Assembly (NCBI GenBank): GCA_965153455.1
Contig: OZ234495.1
Coordinates: 8,118,875-8,182,874 of the forward strand
DNA length: 64,000 nucleotides
Origin: Sphagnum compactum
Lineage: Eukaryota; Bryophyta; Sphagnopsida; Sphagnales
Direction: 5' to 3'
The stretch's first letter is position 1, and each line of letters starts with the position of its first letter. This document shows, one piece after another, positions 1 through 12,574 of this stretch. The notes under the pieces are model-generated. The model was not told the DNA's origin. It made no database searches and was given only the letters and a program-made list of their open reading frames with translations. The translations under genes and the position numbers were made by a program.

Positions 1-429
1 GGATGGGATCCCATTGACCTTCTTGTATTGTGCTGATGCAACCTTTAGGCATGCTAACACATAAATATCTTGTAATTGGCAATTGCTCATTCCACAACAT
101 CAGCCACAAACACCTCTCTAGTGATGCCTCAAACCTTAAAACAAACAACGCAATATAATAAGTATTGCATATGAAACCTAAAACTTGAAATTCAAATAAA
201 ATTGAATATAAAATTATTAGAATTTATCGACCATGAGGCATTTTTTATTCATGATATTGCGTAAGAAGGCCAATCTCCCTACGTCGCATCATTTTATTAG
301 ATGAAAACTTTTAGTTTTATTCATCAAAGTGTCTTTGAGTGCCTTTGCATATCCGGCTCGAATTGTTCAAATCACAACTACAAAGTTTTCATCGCACTCC
401 ACTTTGGCCTGCACGTTGAGAAGATGGAC
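1..429. other. Non-coding, nothing recognised
   Basis: AT-rich sequence with no open frame of note. The minus-strand remnant that follows may continue into it in broken frames, but I could not follow it with confidence. Confidence 0.4.
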
Positions 430-941
430 CCCACACCACATGTAATCATGTCAAGAAGCTGAAAAATGTGGCTAGATGTTAACTTAACAAGTGTGGGCTT
501 AGGAACCTCAAATGTGTCCTACAAAGTAACATGGAGCCTATCCCACTCCAAGTTTGTGTGTTTTTTAGCCTTAACAATTGCCTTATGCTCATTGCGACAG
601 AAATGGGTTAGAAGGTTGTTCAAGACCTACGCATTCAATGCCATATGATGTTGATACCTTAGGCCTTTTTCCCAAATAGATGGGCACCCATGCTTGTTCG
701 GTTCCATGACCACATTATGGCATGCTTGCAAATGTTGTACCAAGTTGTACTTGGCCATATAAGATGCATTACACCCATCAACTTTATAAACAAATTTGGG
801 CCCATCCTTTGCCCAATGGACATCTTTTAAGGCAACTGGGGAGGGGCAACCACATCTAAAACCAAACACTACTAGCAATATTGGTTTTTCAAACAATCTA
901 AGTTTACTAATTAATTTTTCTTGACTAATGAGCATGTACAT
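430..941 (-). pseudogene. Degenerate repeat ORF with C2H2-like motif
   Basis: Minus-strand reading open for about 104 codons (941 to 627) and then resuming after a stop (CHxxxM..., then a segment ending LEWDRL near 520). The open part holds a C..H...H-like pattern (CNASYMAKYNLVQHLQACH) that resembles a zinc finger of the kind found at the start of plant transposon proteins. In-frame stops show that it is not an intact gene. The family is not identified. A decayed transposase N-terminus is the most likely reading, and a chance open frame is the alternative. Confidence 0.3.
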
Positions 942-984
942 TTAGACCATAGGCTAAGGGTTTGAAGGACATGTGTATATTTTG

Positions 985-1215
985 ACCAGTCAATTTGGTT
1001 GAAATGACCTATTTGATTATTTGTTAACTTGGACATCTAGTCAAATTGAACAAAAACTTTACCTCCTTGGTCAAAATGGCCAACAATATTGCTCAATTGG
1101 AACATACCTCCTTAGTCAAGTTGGACATAAACAAATGACACCTCTGGTCAAAATGGCCAATGAGGTTTTAGTCAAGTAGAACATTTAATCAAGTTGGCCA
1201 ATGTTATTATAGTCA
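985..1215. repeat. Degenerate array of TCAAxTTGGxC-type short repeats
   Basis: The motif GGTCAAAATGGCCAA occurs at about 1069 and 1147, and variants such as AGTCAAGTTGGACA recur between them. The spacing is irregular, so this is a decayed short tandem array. Confidence 0.4.
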
Positions 1216-1227
1216 AATGGGGGATCC

Positions 1228-1460
1228 TACCTACCTATCTACCATATTCTAAAACCTTCCTACCTACCTATCAACCTATTTGCTTACCTACTTACCTACT
1301 TACCTACCTATATATTTACCTACTTTTGTATTTACCTACTTACTACAACCTACCAACCTACTTACCTACCTATTACAACCTACCTACCCACCCACCTACT
1401 TATCGGTTTATCAACCCACCCACCTACCTCTTACAACATACCTACCTATGTACCTCATAG
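1228..1460. repeat. CTAC/CCTA tetranucleotide microsatellite
   Basis: Dense runs of CTAC (ACCT, TACC) with interruptions such as CTACTTA and CCCACC. The open frames translating as Thr-Tyr-Leu-Pro repeats here are by-products of the microsatellite and are not genes. Confidence 0.85.
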
Positions 1461-1520
1461 TCTTGTAAAGATGTGTCGAAATAAACATGCAAAATAAAAA
1501 ACTTGAAAATTTTATACACC

Positions 1521-1602
1521 CTTTTGATGGTGTGGTCCATTGGTTAAAGATTTGGTTTATCATTGGGGAGGTCAAGGGTTCAATTCCTAATACTTGTAAT
1601 CT
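1521..1602 (+). repeat. tRNA-like SINE head (Pol III box A and box B)
   Basis: TGGTCCATTGG at 1533-1543 fits a Pol III box A and GGTTCAATTCC at 1577-1587 fits box B, at tRNA-like spacing. The intervening sequence does not fold into a clear cloverleaf, so this is a tRNA-derived SINE or tRNA relic and not a functional tRNA. Similar units lie on the minus strand at 28329-28395 and 42500-42566. Confidence 0.5.
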
Positions 1603-2245
1603 ATGTATATGCTTAAGGGGTTAAGGTAGGTAGCTAGGTCACACTAAGTAAGTTAAGTAGATTATATTAGGTTAAGTTAAGGTAGGTAGGCTAGGCTAGC
1701 GCAGGCTACCACCCACCTACCTACATTTTTACGACCTACCTACTTGCCTATAAATTTTTTTTAATAATATTATTAAAATAAATTATTTAAATCATTTGAC
1801 TAATTAAATGGTTTTTATTCTACTAGTTAAAAAAACCACCCCAATCACATTGGACATGTTAAAATCGACTTGTCCAAGATGACAAGGGGTTTTTTTGGTC
1901 ACCCCCCCCCCCCCCTTCAATCTAGTTTTTTTGCCCAAAATTCTCAGGTTGAAAAACTAGGAATTTTTGTAGTGAAAGTAATAAACACAAAAATGTAAAC
2001 GTGAGAAGTAACATTTTGGATTAAGGTTATACATTACACAACGAAGGCATTGCACATGAAGATAAACAAACAAAAACACAAGATGAGGGTATTGCTAGAA
2101 CCCAATGTTCAAATTTGTAAAAAATGAAGTTAACTTTTTAAAAAATAAGATCACCTACAAAGCTTTGAGGTATTGCCTAGATAATTAGACCCCCAAAAAA
2201 TGCCCCACCCACCCTCTCACATGGAGAAGGAAGGTGAGGCAAAGG
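1603..2245. other. Low-complexity spacer with GGTA runs and a poly-C tract
   Basis: Contains GGTAGGTAG/CTACCTAC motifs around 1624-1745 that are complementary to the microsatellite at 1228-1460, and a poly-C run near 1902-1915. No gene is seen. Confidence 0.4.
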
Positions 2246-3065
2246 TTTGAGGACCACAATTAATGTCGCAACCCCACTTTGAAAGAGTGTGAGGATGAGA
2301 TTCACACTCCTAAAATGGGGACTTGGGAGTCCTCCGGGACTCCCAAAACTTCAGAGTTCAATTGCAGGGGTCAAAACACCTCGCATTGAAGAGTTCTTTA
2401 TATCATTGGAAATCTATTGAAGTGCAGATGTCGAAAATGGGCTCGCATGAGCCATTTGGACATCTATAGCACACAATCTGGCCAAAAGAAGGGCCAAGAG
2501 TCAAACTGGCAATTTGACTCCCGACCACTAAAAGTCAAGAATCGACCCAACCTCGGTGCGTACAGGTGAAGTGCGACACACGGTTGGAAAGCTCTCAACG
2601 AGAGCTACAACTTTGATTTAAACCTCGTCCCAATCGGAGGTCTGAAAAAAGAGTTATAGTCTAGCAAAGTTGCGGGAGTCCAAACCGGGACAGTTTCAGG
2701 ACTCCTCCTTGGGAGTCCCAGGACAAAAAGTCATTCGGATGTAGGCTCCGCGGAGAGATGCAGAGAATACTATATGGGGGAAGGTGGTGGCTTCCCCCGA
2801 GTCCGGGCCGTGATGAGTCTTATGAGTCCAGAGTTGCCCGTGGCTTGTCCTAGCACTGAAGGTGATCCAGAAAGTGATCTAACCAACTTGTTGGTTGGTT
2901 TGAAGCAGATTCGAGTGAGTAACTAAAGCTTGTCATTCTTTGTAGTCCCATCCCGGAGCTTCAGCACGCCCCTCTACCCCTTTTAGTGCTGAGAGCTGGG
3001 AGCGTGCCCCGAGTTCCTCACAATTCCACTGTTTCAGTAACTTAGACCCATATTGGGTCTAACTA
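2246..3065. repeat. GC-richer LTR-like non-coding block
   Basis: This block is clearly richer in G+C than the DNA on either side and has no long open frame. It holds repeated GGGAGTCC/GGACTCCC motifs (about 2327-2345, 2674-2715) and phrases such as GAGAGCTACAACTTTGA that are common in plant retroelement non-coding DNA. It probably is an LTR or untranslated part of an old retroelement. I found no clear ends, primer site or target duplication. Confidence 0.3.
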
Positions 3066-6000
3066 AGAGCTTGGGAGCACGTCAATTAATGAAGGTATTG
3101 CAACAAAAAATTTGACAAAAAAAAACCCCACCCATCTTCTCTACTTGAAAGGATGGGTGAAGCAAATAATTATAAGAAGTAAAGTTCAATATGTCACCTC
3201 CATCAATTTCAACAAAAGGTTGAACATTTTTTTGCTCCAACATTACATTAAGAATTACAATTTTTTGTTCCTCTATCATGTCAATCATTTTTTGTAACTC
3301 AACCTCAATTTTACTAACATTTGTTGCAAATGTTTCCCCAACATCAACAGTAGTTTACACTTGTTATTCCATATTCCCACTCAAAGCCAATGTAACCACA
3401 TCTTCGACACCAATTTACGTTTGTTAATCAAAGGCAATAGTCCTTCCTTTCTTCTGAGCTTCCATCTACCAAAAATAAAAAGAGCACAAATAGAAAACAA
3501 GGACCAACAATAGTAAAAAACAAAAGAAAAGACCACCACAATTGCGCAATAATAGAAACCAAGAAGAGGACCAGGGCAAAAACACAAGACCGGCACTTAG
3601 TGGAAGCGACAACTATGAAGCAGCAACTATGAATTGCATTGCAGCAAAAAAAAAAAGATGACATTCTTGCATCGTTGTCCTTTTCGCATTGTGACTTGCA
3701 TTGCAATGAAAAAGAAACAAAACAAAACAAAAGAACGATAGCAACACTTACACGCTCGTCATCTCCTTGGAGGCAGCATGTAACCAAAAACAAATAGCAA
3801 AAAAATAATCAAATGAGGCTTACCTTCAAGCTCCTACTCCTCCCTTTTTTTAGTCCTGATCAAGGTCCTCTCTTCACGTAGCTCACACTCCTCAAGCTCT
3901 ACAAATTCAAAGTGAATGAAACTCAAATTCTAATCCAAGTTAAACCCAACAACTAAAACTAATTTATAATCCCCAAAAACTAGGTAGGTTCTATAGCATC
4001 TTGGTCTTGTAGGTAGGTGGGGGGTAAGTAGGAGTCAAGAAAAAAAACTTAGGGTCACGTGTGGTAAGAAGACAATAAATGACCAAGAAGGGCCAAAAGA
4101 AAAAAATGTAAACTAGGGAAAAAATAATAAAACCCAAAAAAAGGCACATGAGGAAAAAAAATATTAACCAAAGAAATTGACCCATGGGGGATAGTTTCAT
4201 CCCATCCATGAAATCCTAAAGTGAGATTTTTTGGATAGTGCACTAGTGGGTGTTGGGTCACTCAAGCCCAATTTCTTTACTTGGATGTCACCCAACACCA
4301 TATGCATCAATTGATGGCAACACTTCATTAATTATAATGAAGTTTGGGCTATCCCTCATTTGAAATTAAGGTGCAATTACGGGGCGTGTTGTGAGTTGTG
4401 ACCACCATCCCTCAATATAACAGCTAGGAGTTCATCATGCAAAAGGAGAAGCCTTAACAATAGGCAATGGAAAAACAAAACTAGTATGGAGATGGCAAGG
4501 TCTATTCATTGAAGAAATGATTTAATCCTTATAATTTCAAGAAAATTTGTTGTAGTCATGGTTTCTCTTCAAGTGAAGAAGTGAAAGTTCTTTTGAGCAT
4601 CAGTAGAGATTTCAATGGTATCAAGTTAATCTTCTCCCTCTAGCTTCATGGCAATGTGTCACATGAAACAAAGACGTTGGGTTTTGTATGCCAACATTTA
4701 ACTTAAGGCAAGATATATTGTCTTATTCTATACTTACAATTATGGACAATTAACATTGGATTGTTTTTGGCTTTGCCTTGGTGGGCAAGGATATTGTGTT
4801 TACATTCATTGTAAAGTATAAGTAGCTTAAGGGATTTTGGCCCCTAGGTAATAGGTCTAATTTTATATGAAGATGATATTTTGGCTTGTGTTGAAACTTG
4901 AGACTAGTGATAGAGTTATAATATCTTGAAGGATTTTGGTTATTTTTAGAGGATTTTTTGAAGATTCTATTTTTGGATGGTGAAATATTTGATTTTTCAT
5001 AATTTTATTTATTTATCATTAAGATACATTTTAATGTAAATGGCAAGGCCATAGTGTGACACACCTTTTTCTTTACTTTGCAACAAGATTTACCTACAAA
5101 TGAAGTTCATGAATGTATCTTTCCAATTACTTAGCTAAATATTCTTGGATGACTACCTTGTTTTGTTGCATACGTTTAGTTTATTGGATAATTGCTCAAT
5201 TCATCACAATTGAAACCCATAAATCATGTAGAAATAGATTAGAATTGTTGTGCTTGAAAGTAACTTATTGTGAAGTGCATAAATATATTAAGTAGACACA
5301 TGATTATCGCAAAATTAGTGACCTACTTCATAGAGATATTTGGAATAATCATTGTTGGTAGTAGTTACCAAGTAGTTAAATAAGACAATTAAGATCAATA
5401 GAGAATAACTACCATAATTTTAACACTCATGGCATGAATGTATGTAGGTGTCATGAACTTAGTTTTGCACTCATAATCAAGGTTAAAGCAAGACAATAAA
5501 AATAAGCAAGGAAAGAGACCAAGGCATTGCATGATTCAAACACATTGTCAAGGTGAGTGATAGTGTGTGGGAGTATAAGGGAATAACTCCCATACCTTTC
5601 AAGAGCACTTTTATTTTAGGAGTTTGGACTTTCATGAATTGAGCTTCCCATCAAGTTTTTAAAAAAATTAGGCAAGGTTTGGAGAACCAAATCTTGTCCA
5701 AATCTAGTGATATTTGGACCATTGAAAAGCCTTAATGTCTAATACAATGTGATGTTCTCATGTTGTTGAAATAAATTAAATTGTTAAACGTTATATGGCC
5801 ATATTTGAAAAGTCATGATGATGAGGACAAGGTTTGACGTTCACTCAAATCAAAACTTCATTTGTGAAACCATATGATGTGCAATTGAAGAACTTGATAT
5901 GACACTAGAAAGCTCACTTTAACAACTATAAGATAAAGTCTTGAAACAACCCAATCATATACCTTTTGTAGAATTTATGAGATCCTAAAATTGCAAGGGT

Positions 6001-6880
6001 TAAAATGTAAGAATTTTGAGCATTCACTTTTACAAATTTGGGAAAAACTCATTGGAATGCCAGTCATGGTCACCTCCACATTACATATTAAAGGGAGTAA
6101 ATGTCCTCTTTAAAGAATATGGGTCATGGGGTATTTTGTGACTTTATGTGCTACATGGAAATTGTTTGGTTTGAAATTGCATTAATATTGTGACGATTGA
6201 AGTGATCGGTAGCAACTTGATAAATATCAATTGGGTCAAAACACATTCAAAGGAGATGCAAACATTACTTTGCAAATATTAAGATTGCATGTCCTTTTTC
6301 CCCAAAATGATTTTTTCATATGAATGGATTTTTGAATTTTTTTTGCAAATTGAATTATGAAAAATGATTATAATTGCCCCAATAAGTCAATTTTTTTCTT
6401 AATATTTCTTTTAATAAATATGAATTTATAAAAATGTACATATATATTCAGGTTGTAAATTTTATGTTTCATTTTGAAAAATGATGATAATTTCAAATCA
6501 TACAAAAAAAGATGGTTTTTTAAAGTTAAATTTAATATATTATAAACCATAACTTTGTTAAATACATCATGTACATTATACCCCATTTATATATTTTAAA
6601 ATATTTTTGAAATTTTGAAATTTTGAAATTTCAAATGTACATACAACCCAACATTCATATTTAGAGAAAAAACCCAACAAGTAGATGGATAGACTTCAAA
6701 ACAACCTATCAATTGGATGGGTGCACCCAAAATCTACACATGCACATCCATTAGCTTGGGGCAATAACAAGGATAACAATTGGTAATCTTGACAAGTGGA
6801 TGGGAAAAAAAACAATTCAACAACAATTGGAGCAATATGAGGAGTGGGGAACAAAAGAAATTAAGAAAAAAAGTCAAAAC
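3066..6880. other. AT-rich spacer, no recognised gene
   Basis: Long AT-rich stretch with homopolymer runs (poly-A near 3636-3655). The open frames are short, low in complexity and overlap on both strands. The part from about 5660 to 6260 resembles in style the dispersed repeat seen at 15.2 and 59.6 kb, but I could not align it securely. Confidence 0.4.
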
Positions 6881-6884
6881 AACC

Positions 6885-9060
6885 ATTAATAACAAGTCAA
6901 AAAATTGTAAATATTGCGAGGCACAAGGTCATTGAGAGTGTGAAACTCAAAACATTGTAAGCAAGATTTGGGAATTTGACTCTAAACTTGAGCACATTTC
7001 CTAGAAGAAACAAATTAACTTCACAAAATCCACACCAATTTTTGAAGATGAAGGCAAAACAAAAGACAAGTTTGTTGAGGATTCCTAAGGTAATGATAAA
7101 ACCTAACTTGAAATCTACCTTCTTAAAACTATTGAGAATCCTTCGTGATACTTTGATTTTGGTGCCATTAGACATGTAATAGAAAATAGAAAATTGTTAG
7201 TATCTTTGAAAGGAACAAGTAACACATCCATTACACCACTAGGTAGAGGTTCCCACCATGTAATTGAAGAACACATTGTTTTAGTTCAATTCAAAATTAG
7301 AGAAATAAAGTCTATCAAGAGCATTCTCTATGTACCTAACATTTAAAAGAACTTATGTTGTCCATTGGAGATGTAGGCCATATAGTAGAATTCTTTTCAT
7401 TAGTCTCTCTAATTAGGGACATGACTAATGTTATCATATCAAGGATCGAAGTGAAGGGCAAGGGTTTATATAAACTTGAAACAATTTTTTGTGTTAAAAT
7501 TAGAAGTCAATTTCAAATATAGTAGAAAATAGTTGAAACACAAACCCTATCAAATTCAAAAGACAATTCTATGGCACAAAAGGTTAGGTCACTTAAAATT
7601 TGAATCCCTTCATCTCATGTTTTAAAATGTCGGTCTACCCAAACTACCTCAAATTCATCATGTTTATAATAATTGTTTCAAAGGAAAGCAAACTATAATG
7701 AAATTGCTAAAACAACTTGCACAAAACTAGCTCTAGACAATCCTAGAGATGATCCATAGTGATATCTACAATCCTTTTTGAGTCAAGTCAACAACATGTT
7801 CAAATTATTTCATTACATTTGTGGACAATTTCAACAAAAAGACATGGGTGTATTGCTTAAAAGCTAAAAGTTAAGCTTTAGATGTCTTCAAGAAGTTCAA
7901 GACTATAATACATTAACTAGACATGCAAAATAATCAAAATCTTAAGGATTGATCATGGAAGAGAATACTCTTTGGTTGTTTCAAGGAGAGTTATGTGCAT
8001 TTGTAAGAATCAAGAAGTTTAGTCGACCATACAACCCACAACAAAACATATTGGTTGAATGGAAGAATAGATCTTTGTTGGAAATTGCCATAAGAATTGC
8101 ATCAAAAGGAGAATTACCCAAGCATTTATTGGCAAATTTTTTACAAACTATAGACTATTTTCAAACATGGAACCTACCAAGATGCTACAACTAATAATTT
8201 CATAGTATGTCTATTTAGGCAAAAAAACTAGATTTAACCAATTTGAGGGTTTTTGGAACAATAATACAACTCCTGTAACTAACGAGAAGACAAGAAAATT
8301 TGATTTCAAATCATTGGGAATTTTGATAAACATGGATCAATACTCAAAGGCCTATAGGTGTTACATTCAAAAAATGTGACAAATCATTGTCTTTAGGGAT
8401 GTAATGGTTGAAGAATTTTCAAATCCTTCAATCGCAGAGGACAAAGTAGTTGAAGAAACAAATAATCACGTCCACATTCCTTTCTATTGCAAGACAGATC
8501 AAGGGCATGACAATTCCAAAGGTGGCCCAACTTTACTTAACAATTATGAAGACAATTCATTAGAGAATCAAAATGACAATCCACATCAACAATCTTGATC
8601 TCCGTTGCAAACAACTCCAGTGCAAGATAGTCCAACCCCTAGTCCTATAAGAAGCTCATCATCCAACCAAGTGGTTGTGTGAAGATAAACTGGGACAAGC
8701 TAAAATTAATGAGACTAAAAGATTACGTATATAACATCAATCACAGTTTGGAAGAGGCAACCAGGGAGCCAGGTCCAAAGGAACCAACCATAACAGAAGC
8801 ACTCTCCAACTCAAAATGGTTGGGAGCCCAATAAATGGAAGCAATCCACAAGAGAAAAACTTGGACTTTGGTTGACCCTGCCTAAAAGAAAGCTCTTTGG
8901 TATAGATGGGTTTTCAAAATCAAACATGCCCAAAACCATGATGCAAAATTCAAGCCCAAGTTGGTTGCTAGAAGCTATGAACAAAAAAAGGCATTGATTT
9001 TCAAGATATCTTTCCTCCAGTGGCTATCATAAAAACCACGTTAGCTCTTGTAGGAAATGG
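6885..9060 (+). pseudogene. Ty1/copia retrotransposon polyprotein remnant
   Basis: Translation in shifting frames recovers a copia-type gag-pol in the right order. There is a gag zinc-knuckle relic (CKYCEAQGH near 6906), a protease site relic DFGA near 7153 (DSGA in active copies), and the pre-integrase motif LWHKRLGHLKFESL near 7570-7610. The integrase core follows at about 7745-7905. The integrase C-terminal part RPYNPQQN...NRSLLEIA lies near 8026-8090. The start of the reverse transcriptase (KTWTLVDPA, then WVFKIKH) is near 8860-8935. Stops and frameshifts are frequent. The sequence breaks off about 190 bases into RT, and no LTRs were found, so this is a truncated dead copy. Codon content is AT-rich like the surroundings, which suggests an old insertion. 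Confidence 0.75.
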
Positions 9061-10320
9061 TGGCAATGTTCCCTTGTAAGTAAACTTCCAACACATAGCC
9101 GGTGTCAGATCTAGAGAATTAGCAAGACACTTAGGGGTTGAGTATATATTTGTTGAAATCTAATAACCTACCTATATAGTTGCAAATTTCATTCCATGTA
9201 GGTTTTTAATCCTTAAACCATTTTGTTGCACTTTGCGACTTTCTATTCGACTTTACTCTTCAATTTGAGATCTCCTAAAAATTGAGTGACCATGTTCCTC
9301 TCGACTTTGGCTTGATTGCTACAGATTTCTTGCAAATTGAAACACTACAATACATCACAGCCTAAACCATGACAACATTGCACTCGAATTCTTGTTAGAG
9401 TGGAATTGGTCTAGATAACCGTTCTTTCTTGGGTGACTTTCTACACTACGACACCACTACAGGCCATGCTCAATGGGATCCACATAACTGTACTAGGCTT
9501 ATTTTTATTGAACTCAAAACCATTGGTGGAATGTTCCACATGCTAGGGCAACCCACAGTTCCACCTATTCAATAGAATTTGCTCCGCAATTATGCATTTT
9601 CACCATGGTCTTGCATTCCACTGCTTTGCACAATACCACTGAAGGACATGTTGCATGCTTTGACATGGGTTCGTGCTATGGAATCGTCATATCCAAATTG
9701 TACACAAGTTCAACAAATGAGGCAATGTCATGCACAATGTCACGAGTCAAGAACAGAGGACCCTCAGAGACACCAACTAAAAAGAGAAGAATGACAAAAA
9801 ATGTAATTCAGCCAACCCCAACAGTCATGCATGATGATCTAATTCAAAGAACAATATATACTTTGGTGTGTCCAGATTGGCGGAAGAGATCCTGACCAAA
9901 AACTATTTTGGTTTGGAACAGACCTAGCCCCCTTCACAAGAGTGGTGGTGCCTGAATTTCTGAGAAGCTAATAGAAATCAGGTCCATTGAAACTTGCAAA
10001 TGCCTTCAGTTTATCTAGTGCACCTACCTGAAAAGCCTCCCTAACAAAGCCTGTCACATTGATTGCAGGTGTCAGACTTGCTGTTAGCAGTATAGAAAAA
10101 CTGGGGGAGGGGGGGAGGCATTGTAAGGAAAGACCCTCACATTCAATACAAATTCTCAGACTTGCTGTTTACACCATGGACAAGGGAGGAAATTGACCAT
10201 CCTCACAAACAATTCTTACACTAGATTTCAACCAGTCTCAAATGCATCAGCAAATTTCTAATGTTAATACTGACAATACTGACAATGATTGCTTTCTTTG
10301 GAACACCTCCAAACATCATG
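9061..10320. other. Unclassified sequence, possibly repeat-derived
   Basis: Two overlapping plus-strand open frames (about 70-96 codons) at 9579-9895 have more balanced base composition than the flanks. I recognise no domain in them. They may be part of an old element or a decayed gene. No splice structure could be supported. Confidence 0.2.
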
Positions 10321-10529
10321 TGGTCTAAAGTGATGAGAATCCACTAAGTTGAAAGTAAAGTTATATGGATTTTGGGGTATTTGGTCCTAGCAGACAATGT
10401 TGGTCCTCTGAGAGTTCTGAGAATTTGCATATTCCTGCTGGCTACTGAGCAATAATCCTTGCCAATATCATAAGAATGATATTTTCAGCCAATCAGAACC
10501 ACTTTAGCAAACAAATAGCAACTTTCTTT

Positions 10530-12574
10530 TCACATATTTGCCTGTTGTGCAGATCCAGGTGAGAGGTGCCAGTCGAACGGTAGGCCTGCTGTGGGTAACT
10601 GCATTCCATGCTCTTGTGATCTACTTATGTTACTAGTCATGTGCGTCCCCCACGAGAACTGGACAAACCCCCAGACCACAATTGACACACCAACTATGCC
10701 AATGAACAGGCCTGCAGTAATGCGCGACTGTGAAAACTTGATCCATCCTATTGGTATTAGGCTAACAAGAAATGACAAAACCCCCACTGCAAAAAGCTGG
10801 AAGGCTCGCCGCCAGTCTGTCTCACATCGGACACTCCAAAAGGTCTCAAATGTTAGTCGTGGAAATGGAGGCCTTCGAACAATTCCCTCTTTGTAATTCA
10901 CCACAAATGCCTTACATTTGAACATAAACTCCTCCTCAGCCTCCTCATTTACATATAGCTTTCCATTTTTAAGAATGCTGCCGAGAATCAATGTGCATGT
11001 CACCATGGCTATGGTCATCAGCCCAACTGCAATTGCTGTCAAAACACCATATGATACAATCCAAACTGCACCTGTTTGAGTTGGATCAACTGTGAATTGC
11101 GTAAGGGTGACAACAGCAAAGCCTGCAAATAGTGCAGCAAGATTTGAGACTGCCTTGAGTTGCTCTGATTTCTCCTCCACATCTCTTCGGTTCTTCTCCA
11201 CAAACCTGCATTACTGCATATTAACTCAACAATTCTTCTTGAGTGCAAAGGTTAAGGTAGAAGAACACCTCCTGAATTGCTCTTTTTGACATTGATGTTG
11301 AAAATTTATTGGAAGTCCAGGTTTGCTAATTAGACTGAACACATCACACCTCAATACTCATCAGTCTTTATGTCTGGACAACCTTGTAATTATTTATGCA
11401 GGCATCTCCTCCCTTCTTGCATTGGTTCCATCCATACCAGAGGCCATCAGCATACAGAAAGCCAGGTGCTGAAGAACTCAGACCAAGAAGTGACAGAAAA
11501 AGAAAAGCAAATAAACACACCTGGTCCACAGATACCGGGCATTCTCCACATGTCGCTGTTCCATATCCTCTTCTCTCCATCTACCCCCGACCCAACCTGT
11601 TGATGTCAATCTTGAAACAAGATCTAGTCAACCATGCAGCATCACTAGAATGGAGCCTTGATCTGAATTGGAGTACTGCAGTTTTTCTTTTTTTTAAAAG
11701 ATAGAGTATACATGAAAAGGACCATAATCCGCATATGAACAAAACTCCTGTTAGAAATTTTGATTGGTGACTCTAGCCACACTAGTTGAGGACTACCTTA
11801 AACTGAATTTCAGAAACTAAGGACAAATCTTGCAACAAGGCACAGATCATCAGAGATATGAATATTGCAATGACAAAAAAAGAGTTTGGCATCTGTTTGT
11901 AGACCACTCAGCATTTGTTAGTACAAGGAAAGGATATCTAGCCCTAACATCCCTCTGCTGCATGGGGGAAGAAGAGAAACTACTCTGGAAAGCATGTGGC
12001 AGGTGTATTCCAAGTTAATGGAGATGAAGAACAAGTAAGGGAGAAAGTGGCTGAGCCTCACAAATGATAGAAAGTGGGAAGAGTTGAACAAATGATGGTA
12101 CCTTAGCTCATTGTTCCGCATTCCCCTCTCCTCCTCCCGCCATATGCGTTCTTCACCTCTGTAGTCAATGTCCTCTGCTCTCCACTGCCTATCTTCAGAC
12201 CTCCATGAACGGTCCTCTTCATGCCACACACTTGATACGCCAGTGTCAAATGCTGTAAAAAGCACTTGCATGGCATCCATAGTAGAAGACCCCATCTTCC
12301 TTATCTGTCCTTGCAACTCTACCACCTTTGTGCCTCTGACTATAAATAAACCTGTGGATTCATCACTTCATCCCTCCTGTATCTTGCTGTAACCTCAACT
12401 AGAGACTTGCTACAGAGGCAGAATTGGGTCCTTTAATTGCCATCATAGTAACTACGCATCTGTATACTCTGGACTATGGAACTTGCTACCTGTTTTATCC
12501 CTCTTCTCAGAAAACCAGATTGAAGGGACCACTTCCGTCACCTCCATCTGGATGCAGTTTACATCACCCGCCAT
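10530..12574 (-). CDS. Orai-like calcium channel protein (3 exons)
   Basis: Orai proteins form the pore of store-operated calcium entry channels in animals, and homologues occur in non-flowering plants. Inferred minus-strand exons are 12574-12490, 12339-12102 and 11205-10530. All introns are GT-AG with matching phase, giving 332 aa. Four membrane segments are visible at about residues 130-147, 155-182, 242-265 and 272-293, and the first aligns with Orai TM1 (SNLAALFAGFAVVTLTQ). The position of the animal filter glutamate (human E106) is Q144. Residues 67-101 carry five seven-residue repeats with W/Y first and acidic-Arg residues after. The loop between TM2 and TM3 (about 60 residues) is long and charged. 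The ATG at 12574 begins the first exon with a good donor at 12489. Only exon 1, with weak family conservation, is less certain. I see no STIM partner in the window. Ion conduction is not proven by sequence. Confidence 0.8.

Noticed and set aside
1194-1468. Thr-Tyr-Leu-Pro repeat proteins
   Set aside because: They are translations of the CTAC microsatellite in several frames.
1521-1602. Functional tRNA gene
   Set aside because: Box A and B are present but acceptor and anticodon stems do not pair convincingly.
2805-2845. Hammerhead ribozyme-like TGATGAGTC motif
   Set aside because: The CGAAAC part of the core and stem pairing are missing. A second CTGATGAG near 24238 also lacks them.
10591-10896. 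Plus-strand open frame across the Orai-like exon
   Set aside because: Shadow of the minus-strand coding exon, which has family similarity and consistent splicing.
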